DNA of 64,000 bases from an uncultured Bacteroidales bacterium (lineage in GTDB: Bacteria; Bacteroidota; Bacteroidia; Bacteroidales; Bacteroidaceae): positions 1 through 64,000 of the forward strand of contig CACZMI010000002.1 of assembly GCA_902782245.1 (NCBI GenBank). The letters are read 5' to 3'. Numbering within the stretch: the stretch's first letter is position 1; each line of letters begins with the position of its first letter. Shown piece by piece: positions 1 to 8,787 of this stretch. The translations under genes and the position numbers were made by a program. The notes beneath the pieces are model-generated. The model saw only the letters and a program-made list of their open reading frames with translations. It made no database searches and was not told the DNA's origin.

Positions 1-718
1 ACTCCTCCTCGATGATGCGGAAGTTTGCCGCCTGGCTGCGCTTGTCGGCCAGACACTGCTCATGCGATGCCAGAACCTTGTCATTATCGGTAATTCCTCC
101 GGGTACGTTGTCGGTGAGGAATGCCACCTGCTTCATGGTCAGGATATCCTGCGGGCGGCCTTCGTTAAGGGCATCGGCCAGGTCTATGGTGACTTTCTCG
201 CCCATTCCGTAGGTCAGGTAATCGGCCCCGCTCAACTCCAGAATGTTGGGCAGCAGTTTGTCCTGCCAGTAGTCGTAATGGGTGAAACGGCGCAGTGAGG
301 CCTCGATTCCGCCTATCACAACGGGCACATCGGGAAAGAGTTTCTTGAGTGCCTTGGTATAGACTATGGTGGGGTATTCGGGACGTCCTGTATGGCGGCC
401 GTCGGGGGTGTATGCATCCTCGGAGCGCAGACGCTTGCCGGCGGTGTAACGGTTCACCATTGAATCCATTGCGCCGGCCGATACTCCAAAAAACAGGCGG
501 GGTGCGCCCAGTTTTTTGAAATCACGCAGGTCATCCTGCCAGTTGGGCTGCGGGACTATGGCTACCTTATATCCGTGCGCCTCCAGGACACGTCCTATTA
601 CGGCCGCACCGAATGAGGGGTGATCCACGTATGCATCACCCGTAAAGAGGATTACGTCCAGCTGGTCCCAGCCCAGACGCTCACACTCCTTTTTGGTTGT
701 AGGCAGCCACTGCGGCAT
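1..718 (-). CDS. YgiQ-type radical SAM protein, N-terminal part (cut by window edge)
   Basis: Open reading frame entering from the left edge; only the first 239 or so residues are visible. The ATG at 718 begins MPQWLPTTKKECERLG, and the visible part includes VVIGGIEASLRRFTHYDYW, typical of the N-terminal domain of YgiQ radical SAM proteins. The radical SAM cysteine cluster lies further downstream in this family and would be outside the window, so catalytic competence cannot be judged. It follows the 105-residue gene directly (stop codon, one base, ATG), so it is probably the last visible member of a minus-strand operon starting near 5153. The cellular role of the YgiQ family is not well established. 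Family assignment is from recognised sequence, not from a search. Confidence 0.88.
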   Translation of the reverse strand, partial: MPQWLPTTKKECERLGWDQLDVILFTGDAYVDHPSFGAAVIGRVLEAHGYKVAIVPQPNWQDDLRDFKKLGAPRLFFGVSAGAMDSMVNRYTAGKRLRSEDAYTPDGRHTGRPEYPTIVYTKALKKLFPDVPVVIGGIEASLRRFTHYDYWQDKLLPNILELSGADYLTYGMGEKVTIDLADALNEGRPQDILTMKQVAFLTDNVPGGITDNDKVLASHEQCLADKRSQAANFRIIEEE

Positions 719-719
719 T

Positions 720-1037
720 TTATTGGGCAGTTTCAGGCTCGGGGTTGGCAGCATTCCACTGCTCGTAGAGGGCTATCAGGTTCTTGAGTCCCAGAGCCTT
801 CATGTCGCGATGATAGATAACATCGATGCAAAGGTCCAGCAGTTGCTTGTCGGACCCCTGGGGAGTGGTCAGGAGCGAACGTATGTTCAGTTTGAGCTTG
901 TCAAGTGACTGCTCGGTAACAATACCGCTGCTGTCTATGAGCAACTGGAAAAGTGAGAAACGGCGGATAGTCTCCAGATTCTCATCGGACACGTTGATGC
1001 TGCGTGTGCCGGATTCGTTGGCCTGAATGTTATACAT
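720..1037 (-). CDS. Small hypothetical protein, 105 aa
   Basis: Soluble-looking protein of 105 residues with no signal peptide and no membrane segment. It is mostly predicted helical by composition (runs such as ETIRRFSLFQLLID and KALGLKNLIALYEQW). I do not recognise a family. The ATG at 1037 sits 15 nt after the amidase stop, and the stop codon is separated from the YgiQ start by one base, so it is almost certainly co-translated with both. The coupling to YgiQ suggests a shared function, but the sequence gives no catalytic clue. Reality of the gene is supported by tight operonic packing and an uninterrupted frame. Confidence 0.75.
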   Translation of the reverse strand: MYNIQANESGTRSINVSDENLETIRRFSLFQLLIDSSGIVTEQSLDKLKLNIRSLLTTPQGSDKQLLDLCIDVIYHRDMKALGLKNLIALYEQWNAANPEPETAQ

Positions 1038-1052
1038 AATGTTAAAGGTTTA

Positions 1053-3932
1053 TTAGTCAGTAAGATAGGATAGTATGGATTTCATTATGCGGTCGCGTTC
1101 CTTTTGGGATGTCACGCTCTCAAACGGGAATCCCAGGGTGATTGTTGCGCAGGTGCGGTCCTTGAATCCCACGCCTGCGGGCAGGGAACTCTCGGTGTAG
1201 GTGAACAGGGTCGATGCACGTCCCACGGGACTTATCACATCGGGCTTTGTGACTCCGTATCCGTACATGTCGGCACTGCGTTTTATCTCGGCCTTGCTGC
1301 GCATTCCCCTGATTTGCTTTGCGGTATGCGAAGGCAGCGGTCCTTCCCAGCGGTAATGAAGCACTTCGGATGCAAAGGCTTCATCACTCAGGTCAGATAT
1401 CATATCGGCTCCCACGTATGACCCGCTGGTAAACAGTTTGCCGCCCTTCTGGAGATATCGGCGTATCTCTTTCTGCAGAGACAGGGGGAATGTGGAGTAG
1501 TCCCTGTTGCATATGGTGTCCTGTGCGGAACGTTTCTGGAGTCCAAGGATAAGGTCAACCACACGATAGTCTGACAGCGAAACCATTCCGTCCTGAACGG
1601 CTTCACGGCTGCACGATATGAATGACCAGCCGGCCTGTGCTATTGAACGGCCGTGAATGAAGGGATAGTCAAAGGTGTTGCCGGCCAGCAGCGCTCCGTT
1701 CAGTGTATCGTCGCCTATGCCAAGCGAAACCTCCTCCTCGGAGTCGATGGAGTCAAGGCTGAAAATCTGCTGGGCGCCACTCAGGATAGGTGACAGCATA
1801 TACTGCACGCCCGGATCGGACAATATGTCAAATCCCCTGGTGGAGTCGGTCTGTATGGTCTCGGGACCGCTCAGACGCTGGAAACCGTTCACAACCAGTA
1901 CCGTACCCTTGCTTTCGGATGCTATGTAGGCGGCAAGCGTCTCGGACGGCATGCTCTCGCCGCCCTCGTTTATGGCCGTAACCTTGAAACGGTACAGATG
2001 GTCACGCTCGGGAGTGAACTGGCAGCTGTTGGTCCTGATAAAAGTGCCGCCGTCAAACCCGTTGTCATCGACAGCCTTATAAAGAATGTATCCTCCTGGT
2101 GTGGCCGTTGGCTCCAGAGTATCCTGTACAGCCTGCCAGGAGAGTGACAGCATCGCTCCGTTTGCCCTGATGCTGAAATGGTCTACCGGAAGCGGCTGAA
2201 CCACATACGGACGGTCATGCATAAAGTTCACATAACGCAGGATGGACTTGTATATGGAACGTGATGCCAAGAACCTGAAGTTGGGGTTCAGTGCCAGGCA
2301 CACATCACGGAAATTCTGGTGTGAGAGCAACTCCAGCAACATGGAGAGCACCTGAGGTTCTCGGCTCTCGCAGTAGTTCTTGTCCCATATTCCGCGGTAA
2401 ATCCACTCACGGCCTATGGCAGGTTCCAGGTCGCGGCGCAATCCGGTGAGTACCATATCGGTGAGGTCACGGCTTATGTCACGTGTGTGTCCGTTACCCA
2501 GAAGTCCGTCATTGAAATCGGTGGTACAGATACCTAAAGAGCCGTAAAGTGTATCGCCGTAGGTGTATCCGGCATCGGTATGCAGTGCAAAATAGAGCTC
2601 CAGTGGAACACCCAGTCCGGGGTTGGCCTGATTGAAAACCGAACCGCCCGACAGCCAGTTGGATACGTAGGGGCGGGCCCAGATATCCTCGCGGTACTCA
2701 TCGTCACCCTGATATTTACTATATACGCTGTCGGGAGCACCTGCAAACCTGGTGTAGTAGCGCGAGCCCATATTGTACAGGGGCGCGGTAAGTTCAAGAC
2801 CATGGCTTTCAAAAGTCATTGTGCCGCCTCCGAACCTTACGGCATCGGCACTTACGGTTCCGTACATCCCGCTGCTGTTGTCAAGGCTAACCATTCCCCG
2901 CGGGCTCTGACCTTTCTTAAAGTGGAAAGTGCCCAGATAGACCCATGTGCCTCCGCCCATCTGTTGGTTGACCCGGAAAGTGGTGGAACCTCCGGTATGG
3001 AATACTATATATCGGGCGTCATCTACGCTTGACGAGTCTGACTGGTAGGTTACATAGACCCCGTAGTCACCGTCCCGGGGTATGTCCGGAATCCAGAAAG
3101 CGGTGGACATGGGTATGCCGGGACCGTTGCCGGCCATTGCCTTGCGGGTGGTTACCCGGAGAGAGTCGGGGAGTATGCGAATAGAGTCGGCCTGAAAGCC
3201 GCCGGCTACATATTCTGACCATGTCCCATCCTCCCTGTATCCGTCTGTGCCGCATTTTACGATAACCCCGTTTGTCTGCCAGTCACGTTCGCGTGCCGTA
3301 TAGACCACGGCACCCGCATTCTCCAGCATCGGAATGATGTAGGGATAGGCGAATGATTGTGTGAGCAGGTCCTCACGTGTGCAGTACAGAGGGGGACGCT
3401 GCCACTCCCAAAGGCTGTCCTCATTGTCATAATAGAGACCGTGACTGGGAGTTACTGCCATATGAATGCCTGTAAGACCTTTCCCCGGGGTGTAGATACG
3501 GCTCTCATTGCTCACCCAGGGCTTGCCGTCATATTGATACTCGTTCCACAGGTTCTTCTGGCTTATGGAGTTGCGGGCCCAGTTGGGAACAAGCCGCTCA
3601 ATGGTCTTGCCGCCGGTATGTATGCCGATGCTCCATTTGCGTATATCCTGGGGCAGGTCACGACGCAGACCGGCATAAATGGAGTCAATAAGCTCCTGAC
3701 GGAAAAGCTGGTAACTGAAATTCTGGTTCAGGTATATGTCCAGACGCTTGCCCTTACGGCTTATGTCGGTGCGCTCCACCTTGAGCGTCTTGAGGTCAAA
3801 ATCACCCTGGTACTGTTCAAAGTGATTCCTTATTCTGGCGCGAATAGTGGCATTGTCCGTCTGAGCCTGAATGGTTGAAACGGACAATATGACGGCCAGT
3901 GCCGCCACTAAGGCTCGCACATGCCGGAACAT
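1053..3932 (-). CDS. Secreted N-acetylmuramoyl-L-alanine amidase-like protein with golvesin-like, Fn3 and C-terminal domains (often annotated xanthan lyase)
   Basis: 959 residues with a Sec signal peptide (about 1-23, ending IQAQ). An amidase_3-like core appears split. The first half carries AVTPSHG near residue 160. The second half has ELYFALHTDAG near 445-455 and LLELLSHQN near 532-540, fitting the two Zn-binding histidines and the catalytic Glu of amidase_3 enzymes. Between them (about 245-370) is a golvesin C-terminal-like beta domain (FHTGGSTTFRVNQQMGGGTW). An Fn3 domain follows (about 583-672). A C-terminal region (about 675-959) with KGGKLFTSGSYVGADM looks like a glutamine-amidotransferase-type fold. 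Such proteins are often labelled xanthan lyase by domain transfer; I infer a cell-wall amidase acting in the periplasm or at the surface. It lies within a minus-strand operon with 15-nt gaps on both sides. Confidence 0.82.
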   Translation of the reverse strand: MFRHVRALVAALAVILSVSTIQAQTDNATIRARIRNHFEQYQGDFDLKTLKVERTDISRKGKRLDIYLNQNFSYQLFRQELIDSIYAGLRRDLPQDIRKWSIGIHTGGKTIERLVPNWARNSISQKNLWNEYQYDGKPWVSNESRIYTPGKGLTGIHMAVTPSHGLYYDNEDSLWEWQRPPLYCTREDLLTQSFAYPYIIPMLENAGAVVYTARERDWQTNGVIVKCGTDGYREDGTWSEYVAGGFQADSIRILPDSLRVTTRKAMAGNGPGIPMSTAFWIPDIPRDGDYGVYVTYQSDSSSVDDARYIVFHTGGSTTFRVNQQMGGGTWVYLGTFHFKKGQSPRGMVSLDNSSGMYGTVSADAVRFGGGTMTFESHGLELTAPLYNMGSRYYTRFAGAPDSVYSKYQGDDEYREDIWARPYVSNWLSGGSVFNQANPGLGVPLELYFALHTDAGYTYGDTLYGSLGICTTDFNDGLLGNGHTRDISRDLTDMVLTGLRRDLEPAIGREWIYRGIWDKNYCESREPQVLSMLLELLSHQNFRDVCLALNPNFRFLASRSIYKSILRYVNFMHDRPYVVQPLPVDHFSIRANGAMLSLSWQAVQDTLEPTATPGGYILYKAVDDNGFDGGTFIRTNSCQFTPERDHLYRFKVTAINEGGESMPSETLAAYIASESKGTVLVVNGFQRLSGPETIQTDSTRGFDILSDPGVQYMLSPILSGAQQIFSLDSIDSEEEVSLGIGDDTLNGALLAGNTFDYPFIHGRSIAQAGWSFISCSREAVQDGMVSLSDYRVVDLILGLQKRSAQDTICNRDYSTFPLSLQKEIRRYLQKGGKLFTSGSYVGADMISDLSDEAFASEVLHYRWEGPLPSHTAKQIRGMRSKAEIKRSADMYGYGVTKPDVISPVGRASTLFTYTESSLPAGVGFKDRTCATITLGFPFESVTSQKERDRIMKSILSYLTD

Positions 3933-3947
3933 AAGCCTGAAAGAGAG

Positions 3948-4220
3948 TTACTTCTTGAGCTTGGTCAGCTTGTCAAGGACTTCTGAAATCTGTTTCTGGA
4001 AATCCTTGATAAGAGCGCGATAGTATTCCTTTGCTTTGCCCGGTTCAGTGTGGCTGATACGGGTTATGAATTCGTTGTCAATGCGGAGCAAGTCAACAAT
4101 CAATTTCTCGGCTGCAGCCTTATCGGTACCGGGAACAAGCTCCTTATATATAAGACACTCGGTGAAGATGTCACCTATAACGTAACTGATGTCTCTCTTA
4201 AGATCTCTACGACTTGCCAT
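3948..4220 (-). CDS. Small conserved hypothetical protein, 90 aa
   Basis: Charged, probably all-helical cytoplasmic protein of 90 residues, rich in Lys and Glu, with no signal peptide or membrane segment. It starts MASRRDLKRDISYVIGD and ends LDKLTKLKK. It looks like a small protein conserved in Bacteroidales, but I know no function for it. It lies 36 nt downstream of the lipid kinase and 15 nt upstream of the amidase gene in the same direction, so it is probably part of that transcript. Confidence 0.75.
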   Translation of the reverse strand: MASRRDLKRDISYVIGDIFTECLIYKELVPGTDKAAAEKLIVDLLRIDNEFITRISHTEPGKAKEYYRALIKDFQKQISEVLDKLTKLKK

Positions 4221-4256
4221 AGTAGTGTGATTTAATGTTTATGCCAAAGATAAGCA

Positions 4257-5153
4257 TTAATTCGGAATAATGAAACTGATGGCCTGTGGTATAACTTCTA
4301 TGTGGAAATCTTTGCCTGCAAGCATCTCTCCGTCAAGGCAGAGCTCAATCTCCTTATCTGAGTGGACATCAACCGTTTTTGACTGACGGTAAATGAAATG
4401 GCGGGCTGCCTTGGGGTTGTCAAGGTGCTGTCCGGCTGTGTAGATGGGCAACAGACCCAGGAATCCGGCCAGGGTTGTGGTCTTGCAGTAACCCACCTCA
4501 ACCAGACCGTCATCGTTCTTGGCGCGTGGTGAGCAGAAGAACTCGCCGCCCACGTGGTTGTTGTTACCAAGCGTGCACAGCAGCATGCGCTTGCCTTCAT
4601 TGAGCAACTCGCCGTCGGCCTTAACCTGTATGCGGTTGAAACGGCCGCAGAAAATGGCCTTTACTATACCCCAGCGGTAGGGATTCTTGTTTCCCCTGCG
4701 GCTCAGCTTGTTGGCGGTCGATGCCACTATCGAGTCAAAGCCAAAGTTGCAGACGTTTATTGAATAGTGGTCCTGACCGACCTTAAGTATGTCAATCTTG
4801 TGAGCGGTACCTTTTACAAGGTCCGATACATTGCGGAAATCCTTTCCCTGATAGTATTTTATGAAATCGTTGCCGCTTCCGTATGCCAGAACTGCCAAAT
4901 GCTTGTTCTGTGCTCCAACCATGCCGGTTGCCACCTCGTTTATGGTACCGTCGCCTCCGCATGCTACAAAACAGGTCTCACTGTCGGGATTTGCCTTGCA
5001 GTAGTCACGTACGTGATCGATGGCGGTTTTCTGTGCGGTTGTAAGATAAATTTCAAAATCAATGGGTTCCGGAAGCTTTTCTATGTCGGCACGGATTATA
5101 TCGGCGTTACCTGCTTTCCCGGGTTCGTTGTTGACGATAAAACAATAATGCAT
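4257..5153 (-). CDS. Diacylglycerol/lipid kinase family protein (YegS/BmrU type)
   Basis: 298-residue soluble kinase of the DAGK catalytic family, which phosphorylates diacylglycerol or related lipids with ATP at the membrane surface. The nucleotide-binding signature ACGGDGTINEVATGM is clear near residue 75-90, and YGSGNDF follows, as usual in the family. The frame is open further upstream, but the first codon there (5180) is TTG. The ATG at 5153 gives MHYCFIVNNEPGKAG, the normal family N-terminus, so I use it. A minus-7 box (5189-5196) lies upstream, giving a leader of roughly 30 nt. It is the first gene of a probable five-gene minus-strand operon ending in YgiQ. Confidence 0.88.
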   Translation of the reverse strand: MHYCFIVNNEPGKAGNADIIRADIEKLPEPIDFEIYLTTAQKTAIDHVRDYCKANPDSETCFVACGGDGTINEVATGMVGAQNKHLAVLAYGSGNDFIKYYQGKDFRNVSDLVKGTAHKIDILKVGQDHYSINVCNFGFDSIVASTANKLSRRGNKNPYRWGIVKAIFCGRFNRIQVKADGELLNEGKRMLLCTLGNNNHVGGEFFCSPRAKNDDGLVEVGYCKTTTLAGFLGLLPIYTAGQHLDNPKAARHFIYRQSKTVDVHSDKEIELCLDGEMLAGKDFHIEVIPQAISFIIPN

Positions 5154-5188
5154 GGTCCTGATAAACTCAGTTAATTTCAAAAAACGTG

Positions 5189-5196
5189 CAAATATA
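5189..5196 (-). promoter_or_regulatory. Minus-7 box of lipid kinase operon
   Basis: On the minus strand this reads TATATTTG, a match to the Bacteroidetes primary sigma minus-7 consensus TAnnTTTG. No TTTG is seen at the 19-21 nt minus-33 position, so strength is uncertain. It supports the ATG at 5153 over the upstream TTG. Confidence 0.5.
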
Positions 5197-5240
5197 ACAT
5201 TTTTTTACATATCTTCGTAGCAACAACTAACAAATACAGT

Positions 5241-6071
5241 ATGAAAAAGACAATTATTTTCATAGTTACCGCGCTCTGTATGAGCCAGTCTATGACAGCA
5301 AAGAAGTTACTGACAGAAGGTTACGACAAATACAATAACAGTTTCAAACTTGACCTGGTTTCTGTAGGTTACATGTCTCCCCAGATTGTCTGGGAGCACT
5401 ACACCAACACCCGTTTCTCATACGGTGTGTCCATGCAGACACATTTTGTTAACCGCAGTACGTTTGTCAGGGACCTTAATGACGGTGATCCTATTCCGAC
5501 CACAGTAAAACTGGACGGAAAGAATTATGCTTTGGACTGGTCAAACCATCCCTCCAATTGGTATGCCGATGTCAATATGGAAGACGGAAAGCATGAGGTA
5601 AAGTGGGACCGTAAGTACGTGGGCGTTATGGTAAGCCCCGAAGGCCGTCTGTATATGGGACGCAAACCCGCAAGAGGTTTTTATGTCGTACTAAGGGCTG
5701 ATATGGGTCTTTTCCGGGAGCAGTTTATCGTATCAAGGTCCAGACTGTCATATGCCCAGGAGGATGCTATAATCCAGGCTCGTAAGGATGAGGCTACAGC
5801 CAATGGCGAAGACCCCAATAAGGTGTCAAAAACCATCGAGGACAGATGGCAGAAGGCCGGATTGGAACAGGGCGAGACTTTCCTTGCAGCCGGAGTAGGC
5901 GGCGGTTTGGGTTTCCAGGGCTGGTTCAAGAAGAATTCCCATTGGGGGTTTGATCTGAACTGTTTCGTCAAGTCAGACTGGAAGTTCTCTGAGGATGACA
6001 ACACATGGGAGTGGTTCTGGGGTGCAGGACTGCCTGCTGACCTGAACGCCTCCATCATATACCGCTTTTAA
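5241..6071 (+). CDS. Secreted outer-membrane-like protein, unknown function, 276 aa
   Basis: Signal peptide about residues 1-20 (MKKTIIFIVTALCMSQSMTA). The mature part is rich in aromatic residues with alternating patterns and ends NASIIYRF; a C-terminal Phe is the usual mark of outer-membrane beta-barrels inserted by the BAM machinery. A glycine-rich strand (FLAAGVGGGLGFQGWF) sits near residues 213-228. I do not recognise a named family. It is transcribed divergently from the lipid kinase; an imperfect minus-7 box (TATCTTCG, 5210-5217) lies 23 nt before the ATG. A hairpin follows the stop. Confidence 0.7.
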   Translation: MKKTIIFIVTALCMSQSMTAKKLLTEGYDKYNNSFKLDLVSVGYMSPQIVWEHYTNTRFSYGVSMQTHFVNRSTFVRDLNDGDPIPTTVKLDGKNYALDWSNHPSNWYADVNMEDGKHEVKWDRKYVGVMVSPEGRLYMGRKPARGFYVVLRADMGLFREQFIVSRSRLSYAQEDAIIQARKDEATANGEDPNKVSKTIEDRWQKAGLEQGETFLAAGVGGGLGFQGWFKKNSHWGFDLNCFVKSDWKFSEDDNTWEWFWGAGLPADLNASIIYRF

Positions 6072-6090
6072 TAAACAACCAAATATTTGC

Positions 6091-6126
6091 AAGGGTGCGC
6101 ATTTTTGACGAAATTTGCGCACCCTT
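6091..6126 (+). terminator. Hairpin downstream of the outer-membrane-like gene
   Basis: An 11-bp inverted repeat (AAGGGTGCGCA at 6091-6101 and TGCGCACCCTT at 6116-6126) closes a 14-nt loop. No T tract follows, so it may act as a weak terminator or an RNA 3-prime stabiliser between this gene and pfp. Confidence 0.45.
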
Positions 6127-6163
6127 ACTATTTAGAGAGGTTTATTAAACATATATAAGCACA

Positions 6164-7810
6164 ATGAGTACAAAAAGCGCATTACAGATTGCACGCGCCG
6201 CTTATCAGCCCAAACTTCCCAAGGCTCTGCGCGGTGCTTTGAAGGCTGTCGAGGGTGAACCCACACAGTCAGTTGCTGATCAGGAAGAGGTTAAGAAGCT
6301 CTTCCCCAACACCTACGGTATGCCGTACCTCAAGTTTGAGCCGGCCGATGGTGCTGTTGCCAAGAAATCACTCAATGCAGGCGTTATCCTGTCAGGCGGT
6401 CAGGCTCCCGGCGGACACAATGTGATAGCTGGTCTGTTTGACGGACTCAAGAAACTCAACCCCGCCAACAAGCTGTACGGATTCATCCTGGGCCCCGGCG
6501 GTCTGGTTGACCACAACTATATGGAACTCACAGCCGATATCATCGACGAGTACCGCAACACCGGCGGTTTTGATATCATCGGCTCAGGTCGTACCAAACT
6601 TGAGAAGAAGGAGCAGTTCGATAAGGGTCTGGAGATCCTCAAGGCTCTCGATATCAAGGCTCTTGTAATCATCGGCGGTGATGATTCAAACACCAACGCA
6701 TGCGTTCTGGCCGAGTACTACAAGGCTATCGGCGCAGGTGTCCAGGTTATCGGCTGCCCCAAGACCATTGACGGTGACCTCAAGAACTCAGAGATTGAGA
6801 CCTCATTCGGTTTTGATACCGCTACCAAGGTTTACTCAGAGATTATCGGTAACATTGAGCGTGACTGCAACTCAGCACGTAAGTACTGGCACTTTATCAA
6901 GCTGATGGGCCGTTCAGCCAGCCACGTTACCCTGGAGTGCGCTCTGCAGACCCAGCCTAACGTAACCCTTATCGGTGAGGAGGTTGAGGCCAAGAACCAG
7001 ACTTTGGATGATATCGTAACATATATCGCTCAGGTTGTTGCCGACCGTGCCGCACGCGGCATGAACTTTGGTACCGTTCTGGTTCCCGAGGGCCTGATCG
7101 AGTTCATCCCTGCTATCAAGAAGCTTATCGCCGAACTCAACGACGTTCTGGCTGCAAACCAGGCTGAGTTCGATATGATACAGCGTGACAAGAAGATCCA
7201 GTACATAGTAAGCAAGCTCTCCAAGGAGAACGCTGCCATATTCCAGAGTCTGCCCGAGAGCGTAAGCCGTCAGCTTGCCCTGGAGCGTGACCCGCACGGA
7301 AACGTACAGGTATCTCTGATTGAGACCGAGCAGTTGCTGGCCGATATGGTTGGCGTAAAGCTGGCTGAATGGAAGAAGGAAGGCAAGTATCTTGGCAAGT
7401 ATGCCACACAGCATCACTTCTGCGGTTACGAGGGCCGTTGCGCAGCTCCGTCAAACTTTGACGCTGACTACTGCTACAGCCTTGGTTACAACGCATCAAT
7501 GCTGATTGCTGCCGGCAAGACCGGTTACATGTCATCAATCAAGAACACCGTAGCTCCTGCCGACCAGTGGATTGCAGGTGGTATTCCTATCACCATGATG
7601 ATGAACATGGAGAAGCGTAACGGTGAGATGAAGCCCGTTATCCGCAAGGCTCTGGTTGAGCTTAACGGCGCTCCCTTCAAGGAGTTCGTAAAGCATCGCG
7701 CAGAGTGGGCCCGTGAGACCAGTTTCGTATATCCCGGTCCTATCCAGTACTTCGGTCCCACCGAGGTTTGCGACCAGCCTACCAAGACTCTGCAGCTGGA
7801 GCATAAGTAA
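6164..7810 (+). CDS. pfp: PPi-dependent 6-phosphofructokinase (diphosphate--fructose-6-phosphate 1-phosphotransferase)
   Basis: 548 residues, the length of the long-form PPi-PFK. The enzyme interconverts fructose 6-phosphate and fructose 1,6-bisphosphate using pyrophosphate, a reversible glycolytic step in the cytoplasm. GGDDSNTNA at residues 171-179 carries the second Asp where ATP-dependent enzymes have Gly, the accepted marker of PPi use. PKTIDGDLKN at 199-208 is the active-site loop with the catalytic Asp pair. SGGQAPGGHNV near 77-87 is the phosphate-binding loop. Codon choice looks strongly biased (repeated GGC, AAG, CTC), as expected for a highly expressed glycolytic gene. The lysozyme gene begins 8 nt downstream. 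Confidence 0.96.
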   Translation: MSTKSALQIARAAYQPKLPKALRGALKAVEGEPTQSVADQEEVKKLFPNTYGMPYLKFEPADGAVAKKSLNAGVILSGGQAPGGHNVIAGLFDGLKKLNPANKLYGFILGPGGLVDHNYMELTADIIDEYRNTGGFDIIGSGRTKLEKKEQFDKGLEILKALDIKALVIIGGDDSNTNACVLAEYYKAIGAGVQVIGCPKTIDGDLKNSEIETSFGFDTATKVYSEIIGNIERDCNSARKYWHFIKLMGRSASHVTLECALQTQPNVTLIGEEVEAKNQTLDDIVTYIAQVVADRAARGMNFGTVLVPEGLIEFIPAIKKLIAELNDVLAANQAEFDMIQRDKKIQYIVSKLSKENAAIFQSLPESVSRQLALERDPHGNVQVSLIETEQLLADMVGVKLAEWKKEGKYLGKYATQHHFCGYEGRCAAPSNFDADYCYSLGYNASMLIAAGKTGYMSSIKNTVAPADQWIAGGIPITMMMNMEKRNGEMKPVIRKALVELNGAPFKEFVKHRAEWARETSFVYPGPIQYFGPTEVCDQPTKTLQLEHK

Positions 7811-7818
7811 ATTTTGCT

Positions 7819-8658
7819 ATGGCCTCCGGCAAAGGCAAAAAGAAAACAACCAAGAAAAGGGTTTCCGTTCCTAAAAAGAAAGGACGGAAGCCCTTTTATA
7901 TGTTGCCCGACTGGCTGCATTGGCTTGTTACGATATCGCTGATATGTATTGTATCGGCAGTTGCCTACTACCTGTTCCTGCGTCCATATTTCTACAGGTT
8001 GCGTCCGTGTATGGGCGCCAGGGAGTACGGTATTTGTCTGCCTACCGGATTCCTGCATTACGGAATCGATGTATCGCACCATCAGGGTAAGATAGACTGG
8101 GATAGGGTGGCGTCATCATCTCAGGCTAACGGGTATCCCATAAAGTTCGTTATCATGAAGGCCACCGAGAGCGATACGTTTACCGATCCGGATTATCGGG
8201 ACAATATAGCCGATGCCCGTAAGGCCGGATTCGTATGCGGGGTGTACCATTTCTATGATCCGGGTACATCGCCCGACAAACAGGCCAAGCATTTTATAAA
8301 TACGGTAAACCTGCTGAAAGGAGATCTGGTCCCGGTGGTTGATGTGGAGCGCGCGGGACGTGCATCGGACCTGCGGAAGGACCTGCTGGTTTACCTTAAG
8401 ACGCTTGAAAGACACTACGGGGTAAAACCTATTATATATGCATCGGCCAAATTCCGCCGCCGCCACCTTAACACGGCCGAGTTTGATGCATACCCCTTCT
8501 GGGTGGCGCATTATTACGTGGTCCGTCCCGTTACTGACAAGCAGTGGCGCATATGGCAGTTCACGGACCATGCCAGCGTGGATGGCATCCGCGAATACAC
8601 TGACTTCAACGTATTCCGCGGCACTGATGCCGATTTCAACTCACTTCGCATAAAATGA
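7819..8658 (+). CDS. GH25 lysozyme-like muramidase with membrane anchor
   Basis: 279 residues: a Lys-rich cytoplasmic head (1-27), one membrane segment (about 34-54), then a GH25 domain from residue 80 to the end. GIDVSHHQGKIDW (Asp84) and VVDVERAG hold the acidic residues of the GH25 active site; FVIMKATES and GVYHFYDP are further family motifs. GH25 enzymes cleave the MurNAc-GlcNAc bond of peptidoglycan; the topology puts the catalytic domain in the periplasm. It starts 8 nt after pfp, so it is probably read from the same transcript. Its TGA stop lies within the conserved left flank of a palindromic repeat (8652-8692), so the repeat appears to define the end of the protein. Confidence 0.92.
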   Translation: MASGKGKKKTTKKRVSVPKKKGRKPFYMLPDWLHWLVTISLICIVSAVAYYLFLRPYFYRLRPCMGAREYGICLPTGFLHYGIDVSHHQGKIDWDRVASSSQANGYPIKFVIMKATESDTFTDPDYRDNIADARKAGFVCGVYHFYDPGTSPDKQAKHFINTVNLLKGDLVPVVDVERAGRASDLRKDLLVYLKTLERHYGVKPIIYASAKFRRRHLNTAEFDAYPFWVAHYYVVRPVTDKQWRIWQFTDHASVDGIREYTDFNVFRGTDADFNSLRIK

Positions 8659-8692
8659 TACAAAAGGGGTCTGTCCCCTTTTGTACTATTTT
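8652..8692 (+). repeat. Palindromic repeat, family B copy 1
   Basis: The perfect 11-bp stem TACAAAAGGGG (8659-8669) pairs with CCCCTTTTGTA (8675-8685) around a TCTGT loop. With its flanks, the 41-bp segment matches the reverse complement of 49387-49427 at 40 of 41 positions. The TGA at 8656-8658, which ends the lysozyme gene, belongs to the conserved flank. It may also terminate pfp-lysozyme transcription, although only four T follow. Confidence 0.85.
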
Positions 8693-8749
8693 AGGGATTT
8701 TCCCCTGAATTAGTAGGGAATTTCCGTGATGCGGGTATTATTACCGTAT

Positions 8750-8757
8750 TATTTTTG
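8750..8757 (+). promoter_or_regulatory. Minus-7 box of the Tyr/Ser-rich protein gene
   Basis: TATTTTTG, a perfect TAnnTTTG box, 30 nt before the ATG at 8788. No good minus-33 TTTG is seen. It supports a separate transcript from pfp-lysozyme. Confidence 0.55.
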
Positions 8758-8787
8758 CATTGGAAAGAAACCAAAAAATATACGGTT

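Noticed and set aside
5154..5180. Upstream start of the lipid kinase at 5180
   Set aside because: The codon is TTG and the added residues do not match the family N-terminus; the ATG at 5153 fits both family and promoter.
6914..7538. Antisense open frames over pfp (133 and 167 codons)
   Set aside because: They result from biased codons of a highly expressed gene; no independent coding evidence.
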